DNA from: Tillandsia leiboldiana
Taxonomy: Eukaryota > Streptophyta > Magnoliopsida > Poales > Bromeliaceae
DNA: 64,000 nt
Assembly (NCBI GenBank): GCA_029204045.2
Contig: CM055073.1
Location: 29,250,599 to 29,314,598 of the forward strand
Reading direction: 5' to 3'
A program made the translations under genes and the position numbers. How positions within the stretch are numbered: position 1 is the first letter of the stretch; the number at the start of each line of letters is the position of its first letter. Below are positions 8,988-19,399 of this stretch, one piece after another. The notes below the pieces were generated by a model, which was given only the letters and a program-made list of their open reading frames with translations, was not told the DNA's origin and did not search any database.

Positions 8988-9172
8988 GCGCGTGGATTCG
9001 CGTGTCCTTGTGGATTCAAGGTTCAACCGCTCTCGTGGATTCGGAGCGAGGCACGTTCGTGGATTCGAAGGGTGCTACTGGGTGAAGACCGTGGATTCGG
9101 TCGGACGTCGTGGATTCGACGTTGGACGCCGTGGATTCGGCGTTGGGCGCAGATCGTGGATTCGAGAAGCGT
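8988..9172 (+). ncRNA. Array of eight covarying TGGATT hexaloop hairpins in Sirevirus leader
   Basis: Eight copies of the loop TGGATT (starts 8993, 9011, 9036, 9060, 9092, 9111, 9132, 9157), each closed by G-C and flanked by complementary but mostly different arms. Examples: CGCG/CGCG, CCTTG/CAAGG, GACCG/CGGTC, ACGTCG/CGACGT, ACGCCG/CGGCGT. The third is CGCTC+CG/CG+GAGCG with one bulged T. The fourth is TTCG/CGAA, then an internal loop and GCAC/GTGC. The eighth has TCG/CGA, a 3x3 purine internal loop and GCGC/GCGT. The loop stays and the stems change together, which points to selected RNA structure. It lies about 275-460 nt into the transcript, before gag. A packaging or Gag-binding role is inference. 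Confidence 0.8.
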
Positions 9173-9467
9173 CGTGGAGCGAGCGGAGAAGATCCTCTAG
9201 GAGCGTATGGAAAAGGTTGAGTCGTAAGTGTGTACGGTAAATCACCTTGTACGTGTTTTAATTCTAGTGGATTTCGCCGTGTTATCGGTCCCGTGTTTTT
9301 TTACTCCGGTTTGGAGTTTTTCCACGTAAAAATCTTGCGTGTTATTTTTATTTCCGCATTGGGTTTTTATCGCAACGATTTTTGAGTGTTTATACGTTTA
9401 CACCTATTCACCCCCCTCTAGGTGTTTTTTCTCCTATTTAGATCTATATTACATATAACCCAACAAG

Positions 9468-9479
9468 TGGTATCAGAGC
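9468..9479 (+). promoter_or_regulatory. Primer binding site (initiator tRNA-Met) of element 2
   Basis: TGGTATCAGAGC two bases after the LTR end, complementary to the 3' end of plant initiator tRNA-Met; the standard primer for plant Ty1/copia elements. Confidence 0.9.
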
Positions 9480-9498
9480 GGGAATAGGGTTGTAAACA

Positions 9499-11490
9499 AT
9501 GGTTGAAGGTGGAAACATCAATCGACCCCCTTTCTTTGATGGAACAAATTATGTGTACTGGAATGTACGGATGAAAGCCTTTTTAATTTCCATCGACGAA
9601 AGGGTGTGGCAATCAATTGAATTAGGATGGTCTAATCCAACTGAAATTATCTCTGATGTTCGCACCTTAAAACCTAGGTCGAAATGGACCAAGGAAGAGT
9701 TAGATTCATCTTCTTACAATGGCAAGGGAATTAATACTATTTTTAATGCCTTATCTCAAACTGAATTCTCTCGCGTCTCGGCATGTGAGACTGCGAAAGA
9801 AATCTGGGATGTTCTTCAGGTTACACATGAGGGAACTAACCTCGTGAAGATTTAGAAACTGCAAATGCTTACGAGCAAGTTTGACTCTATCTTGATGGCA
9901 GAAAATGAATCTTTCACGGACTACTATACACGATTGCAAGACATCGTAAACTCATGTGCTAACCTGGGAGAGAAGATTCCAGAATTTAAGGTTGTAAGAA
10001 AGATCTTAAGAACTCTTCCTGAACGATTTCGCCCAAAGGTTACAGCCATTGAAACTATTAAACACCCGGACGAAATGCGTGTAGAAGAATTAGTTGGTTC
10101 ATTACAAACATATGAAATGACATTTACTACTAACAATTCTTCTGGAAAAGCTTCCTCTTCTAAGTCTTCAGGTTATGCGTTGAAAACAACTAAGGAAGAA
10201 GACGCGGATACATCCTCCTCAGACGATAACGAGAACCTTTCTATGGAGGAATTTGAGAAGCATCTCGCTCTCTTGACAAGGAAGTTTCGCCGCAACTTCC
10301 GAAGGGGTAATTCAAGTAAATCTCCATCCTTCGGAAAGTCGAACAAAGGCAAGGGTACTTCAAGTTACAAGTCAAGAAAGCAAGAGAACTTCTCAAAGGA
10401 TAAGAAAAGTTCAGAGGGACAACTACAATGCTTCAAATGTCGAGGCTACGGCCACATTGCAACGGAGTGTCCCAACAAGTATCCGGCAAAGAAGAAGGTG
10501 ATGCAAGTCGTCACTTGGGATGACAACTCAACGTCAAATGAGTCGTCTTCAAGTGATGAAGAAAAGAGCACCACGGCATTCCACGCGTCCACATCTTCAC
10601 CCTTCATGTGCTTTATGGCAAGTACGTCCGAGTCATTGTCCAACTCCACTGTTGAAAAGATTGCAACGGACAACGAATCGGATGATTCGGAAGGTGAAGA
10701 TTTTGCTCTAGCCTACCACAGACCTTTACGGGATTCAAAGAAACCGGCTAAGCAAAACAAGGGGTTGAGAGGGAGATTGCAGGATCTCGAAGAAGAAGTA
10801 AAAAGGGTAACTTCTCTCTCAACCGATCTTGAAGTGGAAAGGGATAATCTGATAAAAGCAAATGTTTCCCTTCAAGAGTCCAATGAGCAACTCGAGAAGA
10901 ATTATATAGATATGGTAAACAAAGCAAATTACTTCTTGAAGCTCTACGGCGAGGCCCGACGGAAAAAATTGGAAATGACAGAGACCATTTTCCAACTCAA
11001 GGATGACTTACAGCAATTTTCTTCTGGAAGGAGTAAGTTGGATAAACTTCTTGGTCTTGGTCAAACAAACAAGTTCGGCCTCGGATACAATCGAACTGAA
11101 GACAATCTTAGTTCGGTTGGGACAGTCTTTGTGCCTCAGTCGGTATCTCCTCCTCCGACACCGGAATTCACGACAACCAACGACAACAAGCCTACTTCAT
11201 CCTCTTCGGAATCGTCAAGCACAAAGGTATGTTTTCGTTGTAATTTTGCAGGGCACATTGAAAGAAATTGCAAGATTGGAGCTCAAAGATCAAATCAACC
11301 ACATCTTGCAACTGCTACCAATAAGTTCACTCCCCGGAATTCAAAGAAGGATTTTTCTAAAGAGAAGAACATTGGTAGTACTTCAAACAAGACGATGACA
11401 AAAGAAAAAGATCAATCATACAAGACGTCTTCATCAAGGAAAATTTCTCAACCATTGCCAACATACTCCAAAACTCAAAGGTTTGGGTAT
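9499..11490 (+). pseudogene. Sirevirus gag (element 2), with in-frame stop
   Basis: Starts at ATG 9499, 20 nt after the primer site. N-terminal Gag of UBN2/DUF4219 type (PFFDGTNYVYWNVRMKAFL), a TAG at 9853-9855 in the same frame as the continuation from 9865 (FTDYYTRLQDIVNSCANLGE), a first zinc knuckle CFKCRGYGHIATEC (about 10430-10471), a long coiled coil (about 10755-11020) and a second knuckle CFRCNFAGHIERNC (about 11230-11271). The single stop leaves a 118-residue product. After the stop the frame runs without break through the end of Gag into the integrase core, confirming that gag and pol were one frame. Confidence 0.88.
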
Positions 11491-14042
11491 GCAAAGGTGA
11501 AACCCTTCCTTGTCTTTAATCGTTCTACGATTAAATGTTGTGTAGTTTATGTAGACTATTTTTCTTTCTTTTGGCCGACCCGTCAACCATCTTTGGGAGG
11601 TAAATGGTATATTTTCTTATTGGTTGATGATTTCTCTAGGTTTTCTTGGGTAGCATTTTTAAAAGAGAAAGCTGATACGTTTGATTCTTTTCATGAGATT
11701 TGCCATCGTATTATGATTGAAAAGAATGAAAAGATCATTCGTGTTAGGAGTGATAGAGGTGGAGAATTCATAAATTCTAAATTCATTGATTTTTGCACTT
11801 CCAACGGCATAAAACATGAATTCTCAGCACCCTATACACCTCAGCAGAATGGTGTTGTTGAGCGCAAAAACAGGGTTGTTCAAGAGATGGCGCGTGTGAT
11901 GCTTCATAGCCGGAATTTACCGCTACACTTTTGGGCTGAAGCTGTGAACACCGCTGTCTATGTCATTAATCGAGTGTATTTGCGCCCAGGAACTTTAAAT
12001 ACACCATATGAGCTGTGGTTTAGTAGAAAACCGGATATCAAATACTTTCGTATCTTCGGGAGTCGATGTTACATTTTACGTGACCGTGGAAAATCTTGGA
12101 AAGTTTGACTCTCGAAGTGACGAAGGGATCTTTTTGGGTTATTCTACAAATAGCAGAGCATATCGAGTATTTAACATCGAATCTAAAACGATTGTAGAAT
12201 CTATAAATGTTAAAGTAGATGAAGCTTTTCACTTTGGATCTGGAAAATCTACCCTCGATATCTCTCTAGATGATGATACTCCTGTAAGTGCATCTTCTCA
12301 TGATAATACTTCCAATATTAATGATGCATCTAATGGTTCTTCAAGTTTATCTGATGTGCAGGAATCATCTCATGTACCTCCGAGTACTCCGTTTCAACAA
12401 ACGCTACGAATCTCCAAGGATCATCCGGAATCGAATATCATTGGAGATCCACAAGAAGGAGTTAGAACTCGGAGGCAGTTGGTTTGTGGATTCGCTTGCT
12501 ACGTATCTTTAATCGAACCAAAGAACTTAGATGAAGCTCTTCAGGATGACTACTGGATTAAAGCAATACAGGAAGAGCTCCATCAATTTGAGCGAAACAA
12601 AGTCTGGGAATTAACGAAGCCTCCAAAGCAACACAATGTGATAGGTACCAAATGGATTTTCAAGAACAAGAAAAATGAGGATGGTACTATCATCAGGAAC
12701 AAGGCACGATTAGTTGCTCAAGGCTACTCTCAAGTAGAAGGTATAGACTTTGATGAAACATTCGCCCCTGTAGCTAGACTCGAGTCCATTCGTATACTAT
12801 TTGCTATTGCTTGTCATTTTAAAATCAAATTATTTCAAATGGACGTTAAGAGCGCGTTTCTAAATGGTTTTTTAAATGAGGAAGTTTATGTGGCTCAACC
12901 GAAAGGTTTTGTAGACCATAAACAACCTAACCATATTTTTCGTTTGAAAAAGGCTCTTTACGGTCTGAAACAAGCACCGCGAGCATGGTACGAAAGGTTG
13001 ACAAAGCACCTTTTGGAGAAGGGCTATACTCGAGGGGGAGCTGACAGGACTCTCTTTGTGAATCATTATCAAAGCAATTTCATTGTAGCACAAATCTATG
13101 TCGATGACATTGTATTTGGCGCAACAAGAGATAATGATGCTTCTAAATTCGCGGAGACCATGGAAAGCGAATTTGAGATGTCCATGATGGGCGAATTGAC
13201 TTATTTCCTTGGATTGTAAATTAAACAAAATGATGAAGGTATTCACTTGAGTCAATCCAAGTATTCAATGGAGTTGGTTAAAAAGTTTGACTTAGAAAAT
13301 TTGAAGGATTTTCCGACTCCAATGGGAACTAGCCACAAGGGACTTGGAAGTGATTCACAAAGTGAGAATGTAGACGAGAAACTGTATCGAAGTATGATTG
13401 GAAGTCTACTTTACCTCACGGTTAGTCGCCCGGATATATCCTTTAGTGTGGGATTTGCGCGAGATATCAATCAGCACCAAAGGAGGTTCACCTGAAAGCG
13501 GTGAAAAGGATCATCCGGTACATCAAAGGATCAATTAATTTCGGAATTTGGTATCCTATGGGAACAAGTTTGGATATTGTTGGATACTCAGATGCCGATT
13601 GGGCAGGATCAGTGGATGATCGGAAAAGCACGAGTGGTGCATGCTTCTATCTTGGCCATTGCCTTGTTGCATGGCACAGTAAAAAGCAGAATTGCATAGC
13701 ACTCTCGACTGCCGAAGCGGAATACATTTCTGCTGGAAGTTGTTCAACTCAACTCATTTGGATGAAAAGCTTATTGAGCGACTTCCGGATTTCAGCATCT
13801 TCGGTAACAATTCTTTGTGACAACACAAGTGCAATTAACATTTCTAAAACCCTGTGTTGCACTCTAGAACAAAACAGATTGAACTTAGATATCATTTTCT
13901 TAGAGAGCTAGTTGAATCAAATACTCTTCAACTTTCATATATTTCAACTGAGGATCAATTAGCTGACATTTTAACAAAACCTTTGGATCAAAAACGTTTC
14001 ATTCATTTGCGAAAAGCAATTGGAATGCTTTCCTTGAAATAA
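11491..14042 (+). pseudogene. Sirevirus pol (element 2), multiply broken
   Basis: Integrase core, RT (YVDD at about 13096-13107) and RNase H as in element 1. Breaks relative to element 1: a 1-bp insertion (G) near 12089; CAA to TAA at 13217-13219; a 1-bp loss near 13449; a 1-bp loss near 13849. The protease and HHCC integrase finger are absent. Nearly identical to element 1 elsewhere. Confidence 0.88.
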
Positions 14043-14504
14043 ACTTCTTTTTGAAATCTTTGCTTAGGATAGGTTTTGTTTTTGTTTTGTTTTGACTAAT
14101 TATCTGACATGTATTATTACTAACAAGTTGTTTGATTACTAACAAAGCAAAGTTTTGACATTTGGAATTCTATTGTTTAGAAGATATGTCAATATTTGAT
14201 TGTGATCTTATTACATATCTGAATTACTCAATATCATGATGAGCATAAACTCTATCTCTGTTAGGTTTTGAATGCTAAATATTCTTGAGGTATCTAATGA
14301 TCTCTTTTTGTCAAAAATGATTTCTTTGTGCAGAGAGTACAGATGTCTAAGTCTAGAGTCTGTTTTAGGAGTTTATATCTCATGTTTTTAAATTTTTGGA
14401 TCTCCATTGTAAATTTTTGTTGTATGGTGATAGCAACAAAAATATCTTTTTGAATTTTCTTTAGTGGATCTGTGTTTTGTCACGAAACCGCCAAAGGGGG
14501 AGAT

Positions 14505-15802
14505 TGTTACGGAATTTAAGTTGGCGTAGTTTCGTGAAAGGTTCAATCCTTGAAGATTGAAGGTGAAGAAGGTTGGATCATTTAGCTCAATCTCAAGAAA
14601 GAAGAATTCAAAAGGATCAGGTATGTTTAACTAAAGATTTTTGGTGATCCGAATACTTCTTGTAGTGTAGAAACACCTGGAAGAATTTTTAATTGCATAA
14701 AAATCAAAAACTGGTGTTCGGACATGTTCAGGATCCGGATCAGAGCCAGCGATCCGGATCCCGAAGGATGTTGTTTCATACATTACTTCAATCCGGATCG
14801 CAGCATCTCACGATCCGGATCCCGAACGTTGAGTTTTCTGAATTGTATGAACGATCCGGATCAGGCATTCCGATCCGGATCCCGAACGAGTGTTTTTCTG
14901 GAAACCGTCTTTCTTGCAACTGCAATCCGGATCGCCCAAATCCGATCCGGATCGCCGTCCGTAAAAATTCCAGAAATGGTAGGTTTTTGATTCTTATCTC
15001 CTTCCTAGGGTTTCTAACCTATAAATAGACCCTATGATTCATTTTTCGAGGGCAGGCCGTAAATCCAAATAATTCACATAGAGCCGTCATAATCAAATAT
15101 CATCTTTGATACGGCCCTAGATCCACATATAGAGAAGAAAGGAAATAATTAGAGAATACTCTATGTTTCTTCATCTATATTGATTAGTTTGATTCTAGGT
15201 TTTCATACTCACATCTTGAGTTGAATCAAACTAATGAATACTTAGATGGTATTTCCTATCTATCTTTGATCTAAGTATTCGGCGGATCATCACCACCCAA
15301 AAAAACAACGATTTCCCCAAAATCGGCGCGTGGATTCGCGTGCCTTGTGGATTCAAGGTTCAACCGCTCTCGTGGATTCGGAGCGAGGCACGTTCGTGGA
15401 TTCGAAGGGTGCTACTGGGTGAAGACCGTGGATTCGGTCGGACGTCGTGGATTCGACGTTGGACGCCGTGGATTCGGCGTTGGGCGCAGATCGTGCATTC
15501 GAGAAGCGTCGTGGAGCGAGCGGAGAAGATCCTCTAGGAGCGTATGGAAAAGGTTGAGTCGTAAGTGTGTACGGTAAATCACCTTGTACGTGTTTTAATT
15601 CTAGTGGATTTCGCCGTGTTATCGGTCCCGTGTTTTTTTACTCCGGTTTGGAGTTTTTCCACGTAAAAATCTTGCGTGTTATTTTTATTTCCGCATTGGG
15701 TTTTTATCGCAACGATTTTTGAGTGTTTATACGTTTACACCTATTCACCCCCCTCTAGGTATTTTTTCTCCTATTTAGATCTATATTACATATAACCCAA
15801 CA
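14505..15802 (+). mobile_element. 3' LTR of Sirevirus array
   Basis: 1298 bp, TGTTACGG to ACCCAACA, preceded by polypurine tract AAAGGGGGAGA (14493-14503). About ten single differences from the central LTR (for example CGTGCC for CGTGTCC near 15340) plus the empty Cassandra site near 14847. TATA box at 15020-15027. The next five bases, TATTA (15803-15807), should be one copy of the target duplication; the other lies outside the window. Confidence 0.9.
15326..15508 (+). ncRNA. Second copy of the hexaloop hairpin array
   Basis: Same eight hairpins as in the central LTR. The last loop reads TGCATT instead of TGGATT (about 15493-15498); the stems are unchanged. Confidence 0.75.
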
Positions 15803-15841
15803 TATTACAATAATTTATTTATCTACATAATTATCGCCGGA

Positions 15842-17333
15842 CTAACTTCTATTATTCCACAATTGATCTGTAATATCCTTTCGAATGGCGTCGCCCCGCC
15901 GCGAGTCTGATGCATTGGGCAATGAAGCATCAGGAATTTGAATACCTTCGTCATTCTCTTCCACAACGGTAGCATGTTGGTCAACTGAATCATTGAAGTA
16001 TCGATCACTACCGTGATGTCTAATAATAAAATTATGTATGACGCAGCAAGCCATTGCAATCAGACACTGCACCCTAAACGGAAACGGCGTTGCAATATTT
16101 AAAATCTTAAATCGCTTTTTCAATACCCCGAATGTTTTCTCCACCACATTACGTAATTGGGCATGACGATGATTATACAGATCCTTCGAGCTCCGATGTA
16201 CCCGACTACGTGCGTTACTATCAAATTGGCTGATATGATAGCGCTCTCCTCTATACGGCGCCAAAAATTTGTCGGTGTTTGCGTACCCAGAATCAACCAA
16301 GTAAAATTTTCCTGTTAACGACACAATATAATAAGAAGTTATACTGTAATTATATATGTATTAAAATTAATAACTGTAATATAGTGAATTGTCAGATTTT
16401 CTTACTACCTTCGGGTACTGTGAAACCGCCACTTTCACACGCCCATCTGAGGACTCGCATATCCGCGGCGGATCCTTCCCACCCAGTGCAAACAAAAAGA
16501 AATTCTTGATCAAAGTTGACCGCAGCCATCACATTTTGTGATGTAAACCCTTTCCGACACCGAAAACGTGCTTGGTCGCTCAACTTGACAATCGCCGGAA
16601 TATGGGTCCCGTCAACCGCACCAATTGCATTATGCAAATGTACATCGAACATTCAATATCTTTCTTTTTTAAGCCGTCGTTGGCAATACTCATATAATTA
16701 ATTGTATAAAATACCAATGATTTAAATTTAATACATCACCTTGAAATGATGGAAATTTGTACTATCTGAGATCCGCGGATGAACTTGAGTGTTGCTTGTC
16801 GGTTGAGTGATATATTCGTCTTTTAACATAACGATGCCCCGCAGTACCTTATTAAAATATCTACTAATTGTCTCCCCTGAATGTTGGAATGTTTCGGCGA
16901 GCAGCCTATTTGCAACGCCGTGGCCAATACAAAAAAGAAATATTCCAAGCTGTTCATCAACGCTGATATTTCTTGAGCTATGTATAAGTCCCTTACCAAC
17001 AAGCTCATCTCGTAAAGCAATGAATGTGGTAGTCATCATTCTGAAATGCTGGTACCCACGGTCTGGATGACCATTTAATATATCACCAATAAATTGATGT
17101 CCAGTAAATGGTCTGGTTCGACATGGTTGTCTCGGGATTGGAATAACATCAGTCTGATGACCTTGATCATATTGCATCGCACACACTTGTTCCCAATAAT
17201 CGTCATCGTCATCTAATATCGTCAGTATATTCGCAACGATCGCGGACGAAAATATAGTGCGATAAAACGAAGCTTCCATTTTTCCTGCAAAGAGCCGTTT
17301 GTATTCAAGCAATATGTCGCAGTATATAGACAT
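15842..17333 (-). pseudogene. PIF/Harbinger DDE transposase, likely nonfunctional
   Basis: Three coding blocks. 17333-16738 holds the helical N-terminal part (VNDEQ-type helix, GHGVANRLLAETFQHSGETISRYF). 16652-16409 carries the first Asp in AVDGTHIPA. 16311-15842 carries the second Asp in YLVDSGYA and the Glu in VVEKTFGVLKKRF. A clean 97-bp GT-AG intron (16408-16312) joins GFTVPEG to KFYLVDSG. Between the first two blocks a donor GT follows FHHFK, but in-frame TGA (16653-16655) lies just before the second block and no good acceptor is seen nearer, so either the intron boundary is mutated or a nonsense change has occurred. Related to HARBI1 by family. Confidence 0.8.
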
Positions 17334-17444
17334 TGTCTAAACATTACAAACAAATACGTCAAGTATATAATGCAACATAGAACATAACAAGTCTCGAAAA
17401 AATACCATAGTAGTTATCATCCTCAACTAAAACACATAACAGTA

Positions 17445-17668
17445 GTATAATATTACATTATCACATACCTAATCTAAACATAAAGTAAAGCATCATAATG
17501 TTCCTACAATATTACATTACCAGGTACATATTTTAAACATAAAACTAAGCATCACAATGTTCCTACAATATTACATTACCAGGTACCTAATTTAAAGATG
17601 TAATTAAGCATCACAAATGTTGCTAAAATAATACATTCCCAGCTACATAATTTATACATGAAATTACT
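17445..17668. repeat. About 62-bp tandem repeat between the Harbinger genes
   Basis: About four degenerate copies of a unit containing ACATTACCAGGTAC...AAGCATCACAATGTTCC. AT-rich and non-coding. Confidence 0.65.
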
Positions 17669-17680
17669 GAACTATTATAT

Positions 17681-18847
17681 TCAAGGGAAGAACTGTCGAA
17701 ATAAAATAGAGTCTTTCGCTAGTTGGCGATCCAGCCACTTTATAGCATGCGCGTCGTTCATTGTCATGAATACTTGCCTATTCTTGTCATCTTTTAATGC
17801 CTCGGCGGCTGCCACTACCTGATCATCTGTAATTCCATGTAAAGAGTATACTCGGGCCATACATTCCTCGATTGTCGCGATATTGCCTCGTTGGCTAATT
17901 TCAACTTGGTACATTTGGCGGACTAGATCAAGCTTTTGCTTCCCAATTTCCACCATTTCAGCGAAGTGGTTACTTGTGCCTTGATCCTTTTGCTTCCCAA
18001 CATTTCTACGCTGGGTAGTTGATCGGCGTGGATATCGAGGCCTTTTCCCTGAAGAGCTATGTCCTGAACCACTTCCACTAGCACCGAAGTTTGGTCCTAG
18101 AGGAGCATGACTTGGCGATCGTGATGTATAACCCGGCATTATGTTCTCAAAGCTGGGTGGTATGGCTGGATCATCCTCATGAGGAGAAGATGAAGATGAA
18201 CTATCAACAGTTTCGGGAGGTGGCATAACAGAGGAGAACCCGAATGTGCCTGTTGCCGTATTTTTTTGAGTAAGGAACTCAATATCCTTATAATGAGGGA
18301 ATGGTTTATCCCTACATTTTGCATAGGCCGGATTCTCCTGGACAAAGACACGAGGATTAGGATAGCTTCACCAATTTAAATATCTACTAACTTACAATCT
18401 TAACGCAAATAATATAAATTTTACCGCGATTACTGTTTCCCAGTCTTCATTATCACCAGGGGTAGGAATGTTGTTCGTGTGATCCCATCCCCAGCCGCTC
18501 TTGTTTGATAAGTAGTAATATAATGCACAAGTTCTCTTCAGAACTTTAAGACGGTTCTTTATTTGGCTTTTCGATAGGTCGATATTATGTCTAGAATTGA
18601 CCTCTTTAACGACTCGGTTCCACGCCAGAGGTGTGAAAGTACCATTTATATTGTTTCCTAGTGTGTGCTCCTCTGTTAATAAAGCTAATAGGGTGCTATC
18701 CATAGATTCGGTCCAGTTAGGTGTTCGCGTTCCCGTTTGTGGGCGCGAACTACTTCCACCTTCTGTCCGCATATTCTCATTTGGACGGTTGTTTTGGGTT
18801 TGTTCGATGTTAGGCGTAGGCCTAGAAAATCTCTTCCAAGGACGCAT
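17681..18847 (-). CDS. PIF/Harbinger ORF1, Myb/SANT-like DNA-binding protein
   Basis: First exon from ATG 18847: MRPWKRFSRPTPN, then a Myb/SANT-like trihelix domain (WTESMDSTLLALLTEE...WNRVVKEVN...KSQIKNRLKVLKR...W). The second exon continues with NPRVFVQENPAYAKCRDKPF, a Ser/Pro-rich linker, a basic patch (KRPRYPRRSTTQRR) and a C-terminal helical part, ending at 17681. The intron lies between about 18422/18404 and about 18367; a donor near 18404 keeps the frame (FAYPNPR). Harbinger ORF1 proteins bind transposon ends and help import the transposase into the nucleus. No stop seen inside the exons, but the splice is uncertain. Confidence 0.7.
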
Positions 18848-18851
18848 CTGA

Positions 18852-19399
18852 TTAAAATAAATTGTTATTGGTAAAGATCATGCAACACTTGCCATTGCTT
18901 CCCAACATTGGTGTAAAGTAAATTAATTATTAATATGGAATTAAAATTGTTGGCCCAAACGGGATGATACTCAACCTTGGTTGTTGTCAAGGAATAGTGT
19001 ATTTTTTTAAAAAATTTTGCTCAATTAGTTTCCAACTACACATGGGGTTGCAATGGATTATAAATCCTTGCCATCCAACTGATGAATATGGAAACAATCA
19101 TCATTGCAAAAGGTTGGGTGATTTCATCCTTTTTGGGTCAATTTTTTGCGGCAACTAGCAACTATACATTTTAATTTCCAATTATATATACGAACAACAC
19201 TCACTTAAACCAAACATATGGAATATCACTAATATATATAGCAATCATAGGGGAGTGAGATTAATGGAGCGAACTTACTTTGCGTGAGGCTTTCGGAAGA
19301 CAGAGATTGAAATCAACCCAACAGATCGGCACCAAACAGTCAGCAAGGCAGGCAATTCACAATGTTGGAAACACTGTAACCACGACAGGAGCGCAAGAA
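18852..19399. other. Upstream flank of Harbinger ORF1
   Basis: AT-rich, non-coding; probable promoter/leader of ORF1 on the minus strand. No clear TATA or repeat stands out. Confidence 0.4.

Larger units (their letters stand above)
7586..9465 (+). mobile_element. Central Sirevirus LTR, shared by elements 1 and 2
   Basis: Starts TGTTACGG and ends ACCCAACA (TGTT/AACA termini). A polypurine tract precedes it and a tRNA-Met primer site follows it, so it serves as 3' LTR of element 1 and 5' LTR of element 2. Length 1880 bp; minus the 581-bp Cassandra insertion and its target duplication it is 1299 bp, against 1298 bp for the LTR at 14505. It contains palindrome clusters (about 7811-7908 and 8514-8625), a TATA box at 8682 and a strongly structured leader (8743-9172). 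Confidence 0.92.
9466..14504 (+). mobile_element. Sirevirus element 2, internal region
   Basis: Leader, gag, integrase core, RT and RNase H, then a short 3' region and polypurine tract. Relative to element 1 it lacks about 3.24 kb (junction near 14093, in TTTTG/ACTAA) including the env-position gene. The protease and N-terminal integrase are missing, as in element 1. It carries at least five frame-breaking lesions (9853, about 12089, 13217, about 13449, about 13849) that element 1 does not show. Confidence 0.9.
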
